Positions 13,501-24,300 of a DNA stretch of 64,000 bases are shown here, one piece after another. The notes beneath the pieces were generated by a model. It had not been told where the DNA came from and made no database searches. It was given only the letters and a program-made list of their open reading frames with translations. A program made the position numbers and the translations under genes. Source of the DNA: Rhynchopus sp. YZ270_cl-10 (lineage: Eukaryota > Euglenozoa > Diplonemea > Diplonemida > Diplonemidae); assembly GCA_964035575.1 (NCBI GenBank), contig OZ037843.1, positions 186,001-250,000 on the forward strand, given 5' to 3'. The stretch's first letter is position 1; each line of letters begins with the position of its first letter.

Positions 13501-16500
13501 GTCCTTCTTGGCACAGGTCGCGCACGTCACAGTGCACTCGTCGATCGCGCACTCCGCAGCGGCGTTGGTGCCCACCTTGGTCTGTGTGGCCGGTGCAATG
13601 CACTCACACTCGAACTGGTTGTCGAGCGGGAGTACCGTGTCCTTGCAGGACTGTCCTGCCGCCTCGCACGTCTTGCCGTTCACCTCGCAGTCACCTGGTG
13701 GGTCTGTGCAGACGGCCACGCCGAGTTTCACGGTGGTACCCATCTGGGGGGCGATGCACTCGCACTGCCACGTGTCAGGCGCGTTCAGGTCGGTGTCGAC
13801 GCACAGCTGTCCCTTCATCTTGCACACCACGTCCTGCTCTGTGCACTCGTTGTGGCTGCAGTCCGCCACCGCCATAGTCGCAGACACAGAGCTGCGGGGA
13901 GCAGGGCACACGCACTCCCAGTTCCCGGTTGTGGAGGTGTCAGGGTCACGGCAGGTCTGCATTGCACCAGTACACGTATCCTTGTTCGGTGGAGTGCCCT
14001 CCTCGCACTCGTCCAGCGCGCACACAGCAACCTGCTGCGGGCCCGTACCCGTCTTCGGTGCCACACACTTGCACACCCAGTCACCGTCGACAGTCTGGTC
14101 AGGGTCCTCGCAGATCTGCTCGGCATCAGTGCAAATGTTGTTCTGGCTGTCGGGGATGCCAGGGATAGTTGCCCTTGGCGGCACACCACCAGTGGCAGGC
14201 ACAGCTCCAGCAGCAAGACAGGTTTCGCGAGATGTGCTGCACCCACGCTGGGTGTTGAAGTCGTTACGTGCCGGGTAGCACCAGTCTCCAGCTGCCTCGG
14301 AGTTCGGGTTGCAGCATCCTCCTGCACACGGGGTGGTGGATCCCGGACCGTCAGGGTACACAATCACCATCCCGTTGAAGTCCTTGAAGGTGGCAATCCA
14401 GTCGCATGCACACTGGCATCCGCTTGCAGTGTAACGAGGCACGTGGTTGCAGGTGACAGCGTCGGAGATCTCCTCACACTCGTTCTTAGTCGGGGGAGGG
14501 GGCACGTCAGTGGCAGGTGCGTCGGTGGGCACGGCTGTTGGTGCTGCTGTGTCAGGTGGGTTTGTGGCAGGTGCGTCGGTGGCAGGTGGGTTTGTCGGTG
14601 CTGCCGTGGGCGGTGCACCGCACACAGCAACCTGCTGCTGTCCGGGGGTTCCGACCTTCGGTGCCACACACTTGCACACCCAGTTGTCATCTGTTGTCAG
14701 GTCAGGGTCCTCGCAGATCTGCTCGGCATCAGTGCAAATGTTGTTCTGGGTGTCGGGGATGCCAGGGATAGTTGCCCTTGGCGGCACACCACCAGTGGCA
14801 GGCACAGCTCCAGCAGCAAGACAGGTTTCGCGAGATGTGCTGCACCCACGCTGCGTGTTGAAGTCGTTTGCTGCCAGGTAGCACCAGTCTCCAGTTGCTT
14901 CGGAGTTCGGGTTGCAGCATCCTCCTGCACACGGGGTGGTGGATCCCGGACCGTCAGGGTACACAATCACCATCCCGTTGCCGTCCTTGAAGGTGGCAAT
15001 CCAATCGCATGCACACTGGCATCCGCTTGCAGTGTAACGAGGCTTGTGGTTGCAGGTGACAGCACTCGAGATCTCCTCACACTCGTTCTTCGTAGCAGGA
15101 GGAGGAACGTTCGTTGCAGGTGCGTCTGTCGGTGCAAGGGTCACGTCCACGCAAGTCGCCAGTGCCTGCTGTCCAGGTGTGCCGGTCTTGGGAGCGACAC
15201 AGGTACACTGCCAGTCATTATCAGTCATGTTGTCAGGGTCAACACAGATCTGTCCTCCGTCAGTGCAAATGTTGTTCTGGCTGTCGGGGATGCCAGGGAC
15301 AGTGGGACGTGGTGTGACACCACCAGTGGCAGGCACAGCTCCGGCAGCAAGACAGGTTTCGCGAGATGTGCTGCACCCACGCTGAGTGTTGAAGTCGTTA
15401 CGTGCCGGGTAGCACCAGTCTCCACCTGCCTCGGAGTTCGGGTTGCAGCATCCTCCTGCACACGGGGTGGTGGATCCCGGACCGTCAGGGAGGACAATCA
15501 CCATCATGGTCTGGGAGTCCTTGAAGGTGGCAATCCAGTCGCATGCACACTGGCATCCGCTTGCAGTGTAACGAGGCTTGTGGTTGCAGGTGACGGCAGC
15601 CGAGATCTCCTCACACTCGTTCTTTCCTGGTGGAGGGGGGGCGTTTGTGGCAGGTGCATCAGTGGCAGGTGCGTCTGTCGGTGCAATGGTTACGTCCACA
15701 CAAGTCGCCAGTGCCTGCTGTCCAGGTGTGCCGGTCTTGGGAGAGACACACTGACACTGCCAGTCATTATCAGTCATGCTGTTAGGGTCAACACAGATCT
15801 GTCCTCCGTCAGTGCAAATGTTGTTCTGGCTGTCGGGGATGCCAGGGATAGTGGGACGTGGTGTGACACCACCAGTGGCAGGCACAGCTCCAGCAGCAAG
15901 ACAGGTTTCACGTGCAGTGCTGCACCCACGCTGAGTGTTGAAGTCGTTTGCTGCCGGGTAGCACCAGTCTCCACCTGCCTCGGAGTTCGGGTTGCAGCAT
16001 CCTCCTGCACACGGGGTGGTGGATCCCGGACCGTCAGGGAGGACAATCACCATCATGGTCTGGGAGTCCTTGAAGGTGGCAATCCAGTCGCATGCACACT
16101 GGCATCCGCTTGCAGTGTAACGAGGCTTGTGGTTGCAGGTGACAGCGGACGAGATCTCCTCACACTCGTTCTTTCCAGTCGGTGGGGGAACGTTCGTTGC
16201 AGGTGCGTCTGTCGGTGCAAGGGTTGTGGCCACGCAAGTCGCCAGTGCCTGCTGTCCAGGTGTGCCGGTCTTGGGAGAGACACACTGACACTGCCAGTCA
16301 TTATCAGTCATGTTGTTAGGGTCAACACAGATCTGTCCTCCGTCAGTGCAAATGTTGTTCTGGCTGTCGGGGATGCCAGGGACAGTGGCACGTGGTGTGA
16401 CACCACCAGTGGCGGGCACAGCTCCGGCAGCAAGACAGGTTTCACGTGCAGTGCTGCACCCACGCTGAGTGTTGAAGTCGTTTGCCGCCGGGTAGCACCA

Positions 16501-17826
16501 GTCTCCACCTGCCTCGGAGTTCGGGTTGCAGCATCCTCCTGCACACGGGGTGGTGGATCCCGGACCGTCAGGGAGGACAATCACCATCATGGTCTGGGAA
16601 TCCTTGAAGGTGGCAATCCAGTCGCATGCACACTGGCATCCGCTTGCAGTGTAACGAGGCTTGTGGTTGCAGGTGACAGCACTCGAGATCTCCTCACACT
16701 CGTTCTTTCCAGTCGGCGGGGGAACGTTCGTTGCAGGTGCGTCTGTCGGTGCAATGGTTGTGGCCACGCAAGTCGCCAGTGCCTGCTGTCCAGGTGTGCC
16801 GGTCTTGGGAGAGACACACTGACACTGCCAGTCATTATCAGTCATGTTGTTAGGGTCAACACAGATCTGTCCTCCGTCAGTGCAAATGTTGTTCTGGCTG
16901 TCGGGGATGCCAGGGATAGTGGCACGTGGTGTGACACCACCAGTGGCGGGCACAGCTCCGGCAGCAAGACAGGTTTCACGTGCAGTGCTGCACCCACGCT
17001 GAGTGTTGAAATCGTTTGCTGCCGGGTAGCACCAGTCTCCACCTGCCTCGGAGTTCGGGTTGCAGCATCCTCCTGCACACGGGGTGGTGGATCCCGGACC
17101 GTCAGGGAGGACAATCACCATCATGGTCTGGGAGTCCTTGAAGGTGGCAATCCAGTCGCATGCACACTGGCATCCGCTTGCAGTGTAACGAGGCTTGTGG
17201 TTGCAGGTGACGGCAGCCGAGATCTCCTCACACTCGTTCTTTCCAGTCGGCGGGGGAACGTTCGTTGCAGGTGCGTCGGTCGGTGCAATGGTTGTGGCCA
17301 CGCAAGTCGCCAGTGCCTGCTGTCCAGGTGTGCCGGTCTTGGGAGAGACACACTGACACTGCCAGTCTTCTGTCGAGACTGTGTTGGGGTCCACGCACAG
17401 CTGCCCTCCGTCAGTGCAGACGTTGTTCTGGTCGCTGGGAACGCCGGGAATAGCAGCACGTGGTGTGACACCACCAGTGGCGGGCACAGCTCCGGCAGCA
17501 AGACAGGTTTCACGTGCAGTGCCACACCCACGCTGAGTGTTGAAGTCGTTTGCTGCCGGGTAGCACCAGTCTCCACCTGCCTCGGAGTTCGGGTTGCAGC
17601 ATCCTGGTTTACACGGGGTGGTGGATCCCGGACCGTCAGGGAGGACAATCACCATCATGGTCTGGGAGTCCTTGAAGGTGGCAATCCAGTCGCATGCACA
17701 CTGGCATCCGCTTGCGGTGTAACGTGGGATGTGGTCACACGTGACGGCACTCGAGATCTCAAGGCACTCATCAATTCCGTTGACAAGCGCACTCCCTAGC
17801 AGAAGCACGGCCGCCCGCAGAATCAT
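1587..17826 (-). CDS. Giant EGF-like repeat type I membrane protein, copy A (5,316 aa, 4 exons)
   Basis: The coding exons are complement(1587-2153, 2239-2456, 2504-2854, 3012-17826). The start is set at MILRAAVLLLGSALVNG, a clear signal peptide; the frame stays open upstream to 18,381 but that part looks non-coding. The mature protein begins with seven near-identical 178-aa modules. Each has an unrecognised Cys-rich domain (motifs RYTASGCQCACDW, GCCNPNSEAGGDWCYP, DFNTQRGC), one EGF-like repeat and a Pro/Thr/Ala linker that could carry O-glycans. Three diverged copies of the Cys-rich domain recur later. About 67 EGF-like repeats follow, of pattern xDEC, C, GQxC.D, DWxCxC, P..G, AxC; the xDEC start resembles calcium-binding EGF. 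The C-terminus has Asp-rich residues, a Leu/Cys-rich membrane helix (CILCWLLPLLLLLCCCC), a KRR stop-transfer signal and a charged tail ending DDDI. A surface adhesion, coat or recognition role is inferred; the family is not identified. Confidence 0.92.
2154..2238 (-). other. Intron 3 of giant gene A (85 bp)
   Basis: The donor is CAG/GTATTG and the acceptor CCCACAG, phase 0. Splicing joins GQQ to CIDSDKT and so restores the EGF-like motif GQxCxD, which strongly supports the exact boundaries. Confidence 0.88.
2457..2503 (-). other. Intron 2 of giant gene A (47 bp)
   Basis: The donor is TGCA/GTATGT and the acceptor ACCTACAG, phase 1. Splicing joins ATC to IVDECSM, which recreates the AxC-xxDEC junction seen between all other repeats. 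At 47 bp it is very short, close to the lower limit for many eukaryotes. Confidence 0.88.
2855..3011 (-). other. Intron 1 of giant gene A (157 bp)
   Basis: The donor is TGCA/GTATGT and the acceptor CCCCCACAG, phase 1. Splicing joins AVC to NPVGECVD. Reading through the intron instead gives a low-complexity tail (PLLPLPSSLPLPLAG), which marks it as non-coding. Confidence 0.88.
14018..17775 (-). repeat. Seven tandem 534-bp coding modules at the N-terminus of giant gene A
   Basis: The unit is mostly 534 bp (178 codons), or 549 bp where the linker is extended (TDAPATDAPATNAPPPPGK). Near-identical blocks recur at 534-bp spacing between about 15,774 and 17,648. The first unit (next to the signal peptide, ECLEISSAV) and the last two (TKNECEEIS, with GNGMV or FNGMV in place of SQTMM) are more diverged. 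Gene B has five such units, two fewer, which accounts exactly for the 1,071-bp length difference between the genes. Confidence 0.9.
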
Positions 17827-18511
17827 CTTAGCGAACCTGTGTCCTGTGTCGCTAATCTTGAAGGCTTTTGAAGCAGCGGTTTGTAGCAAGGAAACGCGCT
17901 GTGTCAGAAGGGTGGGTAGTATGTAGTATGTGTGTTGCTGTGGTGTGGTGTGGTCATGCAATGGGGTGGTGGGTGGTGGGTGACGGGTGGTGGGAAGCAA
18001 TAATAAGAACAAATGAGCAAAGCTACAAGGAAAGAGGAAAGGATACGGAGACATTGGGTATGCCGTGTGGGGTCTGTCAGTACAGGTGCAAACGAACAGG
18101 AGAACGTGTCTCGAGCAGATAATATACTCAGGCGCGCAAAAACGCCTCTCTGCACCAGAGCAAAACCTTGTAAAAGATGCACCTGGTGTCTGTGTCTCTC
18201 TGCCAAAGATGGAGAGACAACCTTTTTTGTAAACAGCGTAACAAAAAAAAATAAAACTGTGGTACTCCTGAAAACCCCATTTTGCGTACTTTTTGCGTTG
18301 TTGCGTACTTGGTATTTTAATTTCTGGAGTACCAAAAACATGTAAGCACATGCCACAAGGCAGAAGTCCACCAGCCATCAAGCACCAGCCATCCTATGCA
18401 CAACACCCTCTAGGCAGCAGCTCAATGCTAACAGCCCTTGACCTGGGTGGCACCGAGCAAAGCTGTCAGCCTTCCGCACACCACTGTCGCCTGCCACCGC
18501 TACAGCCTTGT
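17827..18511 (-). promoter_or_regulatory. 5' flank of giant gene A
   Basis: This is the region upstream of the chosen ATG. It aligns with 36,479-37,156 but carries roughly ten substitutions and several small indels, far more than the coding part. A CACAG sequence sits about 18 bases before the ATG on the gene strand and could be a 5'-UTR splice acceptor (cis or trans); this is inference. I see no convincing TATA box. Confidence 0.45.
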
Positions 18512-19094
18512 TGTACTCCCAGTGTGCAGGCGTGGATAGGTGGGGCATATTGTTGCTGTGCGTTTTCTCATCATTCATCTTTCGATTATTTCGTGGGGTG
18601 TGTGCTATTTTGATGCCGGCGTCTGCGGCGTTTGCACTTTTGTTTGTCTTTATTTTGTGTGATGTCGTGCACCGCTTTTCAGGCTGATGAGCACCGAACC
18701 ACTGCACAACAACGATGCAGTCAAACGGCTTCGCGACGTGCGTTGAAACGCCTCGTGGGGTCTACAGTGGGTCACTATTCTTTCCAAAGTTTCCAAGGGA
18801 TCTTTTCCTATATTGCGTTCTTTCACTTAAAAGCTTCACGAAGGCGACAACAAAGCGCCACCCCATTGCTGAAAAAAGAGACACACAGGACTTTGCGTTC
18901 TCTCTCTTTCACGTGCACCATTGTATCCCAGGTGAAACATAGTTTTGTATCACAGGTTGTATCCAAAAAAATGCATTGTGCGGGTATAGTCAAGGTTCTT
19001 TTTCCAGTGTATGGGGGTCAGGGGGCGTTTGCATTTTCAACATTTGTGGCAGTGTGTGTTGCACGCTGTCGATTTATTAGTGACCATGTTTCGA
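18512..19094. other. Unit A-specific segment without recognised gene
   Basis: Homology to unit B stops at about 18,511 (matching 37,156) and resumes at about 19,110 (matching 40,905). The intervening sequence has no counterpart elsewhere in the window. In unit B the same interval holds 3.7 kb, including most of the ankyrin gene. An open frame at 18,632-19,117 on the plus strand has no recognisable features or coding bias and I do not call it. Confidence 0.6.
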
Positions 19095-19415
19095 TCACCC
19101 CCGCCTTTTTGAGGTGACAGCCGTGAAGCCGCTGCCCTCCACAGCACTGATGTCAGCCCCAGCCGCAAGCAGCGCGCGCACTGTGCGTACGTGGCCGTTC
19201 CACGCAGCCATGTGCAGTGCCGTGCCAGCCTCGTTCTGCCGGTCGATGCCTGCACGGTACGGGTAGTGCGCGTCCCTCTCGTGTGTGCAAAGGAGCGCTA
19301 CCACGTCGTCCACACGGCCAGCCTCGGAAGCATGGATCAAAGCGTTGTCGCTAAGGCTGTTGCGAGAGGAGCAAGAGGAGAAGGAGGAGGTGGTGGTGGG
19401 GGAGGGGTGCAACAT
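19095..19415 (-). pseudogene. 5' fragment of the ankyrin-repeat gene
   Basis: This frame begins with the same start (MLHPSPTTTSSFSS) as the intact ankyrin gene at 38,988-41,204 and follows it closely for 99 codons, through the first ankyrin repeat to GSGFTA. At about 19,110 the sequence changes abruptly to an unrelated tail (VTSKRRG) and a stop. It keeps the upstream cassette. It could give a 106-aa peptide with little more than one ankyrin repeat, so it is best read as a truncated copy made during the tandem duplication or by a later deletion. Confidence 0.8.
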
Positions 19416-19539
19416 AGTTGCGTTGCCTGTTGCAGTGGTGTGGTGAGGATGTGCGAGGCAGAAGGTGGAGGGGCAGATGGAATTAAAAAAAAGTGCGTTA
19501 TTTGAGCTGGAATCGACAACGTATGTAAGGGGGGGGGGC

Positions 19540-19829
19540 CAGAACACAAAAATGATGGGACGCTGGACACACACGCGCATGTGGGGACTGAGACACATTC
19601 CCTGACTAACCCACACAGGGAAAGAAAATGAGAAGAAGTGAGCAAAATTTGCAACCTGGCCTTTGTGTACTACCGGGGGTGGGGATTTGTGTCATACAAA
19701 GTTCCCCCACAGACCCAGGACGCTGCCACTCTTGTGTTTTGTACGCAAACCAAGTTTGCGTACAAAAAACAAGAAATTGCTATCGAATAAAAACTGCAGT
19801 TGTTGGTGCAGGCACCTCCGACTGACACC
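19540..19829 (-). promoter_or_regulatory. Shared upstream cassette, copy 1 (5' of ankyrin fragment)
   Basis: Landmark words in plus-strand order are GATGGGACGCTGGACACAC, CCCTGACTAACCCACACAGG, TGTGTACTACCGGGGGTGGG, CCAGGACGCTGCC and TTGGTGCAGGCACCTCCG. The same words in the same order occur at 41,333-41,710, 45,890-46,303 and 62,074-62,520, each just 5' of a minus-strand gene. This copy lacks the TCCATAGTCTAGCTG part and the GGCTAATCCGGCTG part. Its right portion runs into the 3' flank of giant gene B. It may be a promoter region spread by duplication, or a mobile element. Confidence 0.6.
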
Positions 19830-20413
19830 TGTACGTTTTATTTCCCAACCCAACAACAACAATAAAGCGTGAAGACAATAAATAAAATCAAAGCGGAATA
19901 AATTTGAGGTTTTGTGAGGCACTCAACGAGTGTGCCGGCTCTGTGGCGTCACGGAGACACCAACACTCCCCAGTCATTTTTCCTGCGCTTCCAGGAAAAC
20001 TCGCGTTTGCGACCAGGCCGAAACGAAAAAATTTAATTCACAGCAAACAGGTGTGAGGGAGAAGAAAAGAAAGTGAACAAAAACAAAAAAACAATGTTTT
20101 TCTGAAATGTGATGTTGTTGGGGTGGGGAGAATAAAACAGTTCCAAGAAAAGCTCCTGTGTCGGTTATCTTTTGGTTAGAAAAAAAAAAAAAACGGGAGT
20201 ACCGAAAGTACAGAAGCAAAAACAAAGTACAAAAAAAAAGTTTGTAAATTGCGGAAGACGCAAAACAAACTCGCGAACTAAAAAAAGATTCTTTTCTGCG
20301 AAGTGGTGGTAATGGGGAGAATAAAACATTACGAAAAAAACCTCCACTCTCATTTCGCAAGCTTCATTTCCGTTTTGGTTTTCTCCTCACATTTCAAAAA
20401 AATATGCTATCAT

Positions 20414-20524
20414 GGTGCTTTCGGAAGTCGGTCAACGACCTGTCAGCGACGTGTCAATATCAGGGGGGTGTGTATAGAGTCCCTGTGTCAGCGACCTGTC
20501 AATATCGACCCCTCCCGGAGCACC
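20414..20524 (+). repeat. Dispersed repeat rich in GACCTGTC (copy 2)
   Basis: Duplicate of 691-801, carried along in the tandem unit. Confidence 0.6.
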
Positions 20525-20912
20525 GGATCATTTTTTTTTTTTTCTTCCCCGTTTGGGGGAATGCACTGGACCAGAACAATGGGGGGGGAAGACATAAGAG
20601 GAGTGGCTGCGCGCAAAAAAGAAGAAAAAAAAAAATAAAACAGGGAAGTGGAGAAGTGGATGATTGGGCTAAGGGGGAAGATGTGGGAGAGTAGAGGGGG
20701 AGGGAAACAATCGGAGGAATGGATTCGTTCTCCTTTTGTTTGTGCGTAAAGTGTGCAATAAATATTCTGTGGTGATATTTTATTACTGCAGTACGCTCCC
20801 ACTGACTACCTGGGCAGTGAAGAGGAACCCTCTTTGAGGCCAAAAAAAAATACAACCAAAAGACAAAATAGCTGAAAATAAAAGACCAATAATAGATAAC
20901 TACGAAGCCCTC

Positions 20913-21087
20913 CTTAGGCATACGTAGAAGGTGAATACATATCCGCCCTATATTCGGATTCGAATATAGGGCGAACACTGTGTTCCGTGTATTCCGTATT
21001 CGGGTGTATTCAGATCAATATTCGCCCTATATTCGGATTCGAAATAAATAGGGCGAATACGAAATTCGCCTTCTAGGCATGCTTAGG
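20913..21087. repeat. MITE-like palindromic element (copy 2)
   Basis: Identical to 1190-1364, including the perfect 13-bp-arm hairpin. Confidence 0.6.
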
Positions 21088-21130
21088 GACGAAGACGGGA
21101 CCCGATCTCACACGTTTGAAAAAATCCGAG

Positions 21131-21276
21131 AAGAAAAAAAAAGAGAGAGAGAGAGAAGAAAGTGAAGTTATTAATGCAGAAGAAAACGTTAGATGAACAG
21201 ACATCTTGCAAAATGCTTATAGAGATTTTTTTTAAATCACCGGTTTGCCTTTTTTTCTTCTCTCTCTCTCTCTCTT
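21131..21276. repeat. (GA)n / (CT)n inverted repeat, copy 2
   Basis: Same arrangement and same distance from the stop codon as at 1408-1553. Confidence 0.55.
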
Positions 21277-21309
21277 ATTGTTCTGAAATAACCCCCAAAA
21301 AAAAATGTC

Positions 21310-24300
21310 TTAAATGTCGTCATCTTTTCTGTTGGACATTTCTTCGTCCAACAGAGGCTCGCTCATTTGCTGTTCGGGGCTGTCCTTGACAAGCTCCGCG
21401 TCGTTCGTTTTCGCTTCGAAGTGCTCGTTCCACTTCTCGTCGTCGGCCTCGTTCTGGTTCTGGCGGCGCTTGCAGAGGAGGAAGGCGAGGAGGAGGCAAC
21501 AGCAGCAGAGCAGCAGAAGGAGGGGAAGCAGCCAGCAGAGGATGCAGTCGTCGTCATCATCGCTGTCGCCGTCAATGGAGCCAGCGTTGCGTGTGATGTT
21601 CGTCGCGTTCTCACCCTCGGCGAAGCAAACTGCCGACTGCATTTGTCCGTTCTCACCGTGCATCGGCGCCACACACTGGCACACCCAGTCACCCTCCTTC
21701 GACTGGTCGGGGTCCACACACGTCTGTCCCTCTGCCACGCACACACCAGACACAGCCTCGTCGGCGCACTCTCCAGTGTATGTGCAGGTGCTCTTTGCTC
21801 CAGTCGCCTCACCCACTGCAGGTGGCGGGCAACGGCACACCCAGGTGCCAGTGGCGGTCTTGTCGCTGTCGATGCACTGTGGGGGTTTTGGATGTAGGGG
21901 GGGGAAAAGGTTGGCAGAGGGGCAGGTGGAAGTGAATAGTGGGGTGGGTGAAACACAATACCTGCTGGCCCGCGTCAGTGCAGACAGTGGCCACGAGTGT
22001 GTCAACACATTCATCCAGAAGGCAGGCGGCGGCAGAGGTCTGTGCCTTGCCCTCAGACGGCGCGGCACACACACAGGTCCAGTCGTTCATGCTTGCTTCG
22101 GTCGTGACAGGGTCAACACAGGTCTGACTTGCGCTGGTGCAGACCATCTGGTTGGCAGGCATGGAGCACTCATCGACAACTGTAGGTGGTGAGGTAGGCG
22201 GGAGGGGAGGGAGGGGAGGGACATACTGCATGTGGCACGCGATGCGACAGCCACGTCGCCAGTGGCAGGGGCGATGCACTCGCAACGCCAGTCGCCAGTC
22301 GAGTCCGACGTGGTGACAGGGTCGATGCAGCGCTGTGCACCGTTGCCCTCACAGGCGAATCCATTTCCGTCGCCCTTGTCTGCGCACAGCGGGCACACCA
22401 CGGAGCACTCGTCCAGCACACACACGGCAGGGCCCTGTGCACCCTCAGTCTTCGTCGTCGCGGGCTCAGAGCAGCGGCACTCCCAGTCGTCTGTCGAGCC
22501 TGCCTCTGGGTTCGGGTCGAAGCAGTGCTGTCCCGCAAGACATTTGTCCTTGTGGTCCACACACTCGCCGACAGGGTCTGTGGGGGTGGGTGTGGGTGTG
22601 AAAGTAGCAATATGGTGAAGATGTTTGTTTCTTTAGAAAGGCTGCAAAGGGACAGCAAGAGGACGTAGGTGAACCAGCCATGCCAGCCAAAGGAAGAGGG
22701 AGGGAGGAGGGGAGAGGGAGGAGGGGGAACATACTGCACACGGCAACGGCACCCCTTGCGGTCTCGTTGGTTCCCGGGCACACACACTCCCAGTCGTTGA
22801 GGCTGTCCGGTGCGGTGTTAGTGTCTCTGCATGTCTGCCCTGCGTCCATGCACGTTGTGACGTTGACGCACTCGTTGTGCTCGCACAGCGGCACCGGTGC
22901 AAGGGCCTGCTTGCCCTCGGAGGAGGGGCAGCGGCATTCCCAGTTGCCGAGGAGGCTGGGTGTGGTGTCGAGGTCGACGCAGATCTGGTTCTTCTCAGCA
23001 CAGACGTTGTTGTACGCGACGGCAGGCGCGCCGACAGGGGCAGGGGTCAGGACAGAGGTGCACGTCTGACGCTCACGGATCTGTGCGCGGCATGTGTCGA
23101 TACCCTTGTTCCAGTCACTGTCAGCAACGAAGCACCAGTCGCCAGTCACAGCACGCTCAGGGTTGCAGCAAGCAGTGTTGCAAGGCTCAGAGAAGCCAGG
23201 GCCCGTGCCCAGAAGGCCTCCACCGACAAGGCTCGCCTGCCAGCCGCAGGCACACTCGCAGCCCTCAGTGGTGTAGCGGCGGAAGTGGCCGCACTGGCGT
23301 GCACCGGTGTTGGTCACAGCCTCGCACTCATCGATAGTGCAGGATGCAACCGGCATCGCCACGGCAGTGGCAGTGGCAGGTGCCTGGCAGACGCACATCC
23401 AGTCAGAGAGGCTTGAGGCAGAGAAGTTGGGGTCAACGCAGTCCTGGCCTTCTCCTGCACAGACGTTGACGGACTCCTGGCTCGTACGTGCGCAGGTTGG
23501 GCAGATGTCGGTGCACTCGTTGACAGTGCAGACTGTAGCGGCCTTGCTCCCGGTCTCTCCGTGGAAGGGTGCAATGCATGCACAGCGCCAGTCAGAGGAC
23601 TCGCCGGTCTCACCAGGGACACACTTCTGACCAGCGGAGGCACAGACCTGCTGGTTCGCGCTGTCGGCGCACCCGCCTGTGTATGTGCACGTCGCAACAC
23701 CGCCAATCATGCTGCCCACAGCGCCCTCGGGGCAGAGGCACGACCAGTCGCCGAGGCTCGTGGGGGACGTGCTCTGGTCAATGCAGATCTGGCCGACAGC
23801 TGCGCAGACAGTCGACTTCGTGTCGCACTCATCCAGCAGGCAGGACGCAGTTCCTCCCGTGGACGCACCAGAGGCAGGCGCAAGGCAGACACACATCCAG
23901 TCCCCCATGGACGACGAGTCCTGGTTCGGGTCCTCGCACATCTGTCCCACAGCCTCGCACGCCACAGCGTGCACAACACACTCGTCCACGTCGCACACAG
24001 CGGCAGCGCCCACAGCAGATCCCGTACCCTGCTGGCAGACGCACGACCAGTCACCCACGCTCTCGGGGCTGGTGTCCTTGTCCACGCAGCTTTGGTCTCC
24101 ACAGGTGTGGGTCATGCCCTGCTGCGCGCAGGTGTCGCAGCGTGCCACACACTCGTCAAGCACGCACACGGCAGGCCCGTTCAGTGCCTCACCCACAAGC
24201 GGCGTGTTGCACTCGCAGTACCAAGCATTGTCCTTCTCCTTGCACAGCTGCTGCGGTCCGCATGCGGCACCGTTGGTCACACACAGCGTCGAGACAGTGC

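Larger units (their letters stand above)
19724..21309. other. 3' flank of giant gene B (start of unit B)
   Basis: This is an apparently identical copy of 1-1586, including the poly-A tracts and the three small repeats listed for unit A. No gene is supported here. Confidence 0.8.

Noticed and set aside
14018-17775. Fibronectin type II or kringle domain in the N-terminal module
   Set aside because: Only the WC...N...GC end is similar; cysteine number and spacing differ, so I keep the domain as unrecognised.
13852-17799. Very long plus-strand open frame (1,315 codons) opposite giant gene A, and its 982-codon counterpart at 33,575-36,523
   Set aside because: They are antisense shadows of the tandem modules: Cys- and Asp-rich sense codons leave this frame free of stops, and the translation has Arg/Ser/Val-rich composition without domains.
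18632-19117. Plus-strand frame of 161 codons
   Set aside because: No domain, no codon bias, and it ends in the broken ankyrin region.
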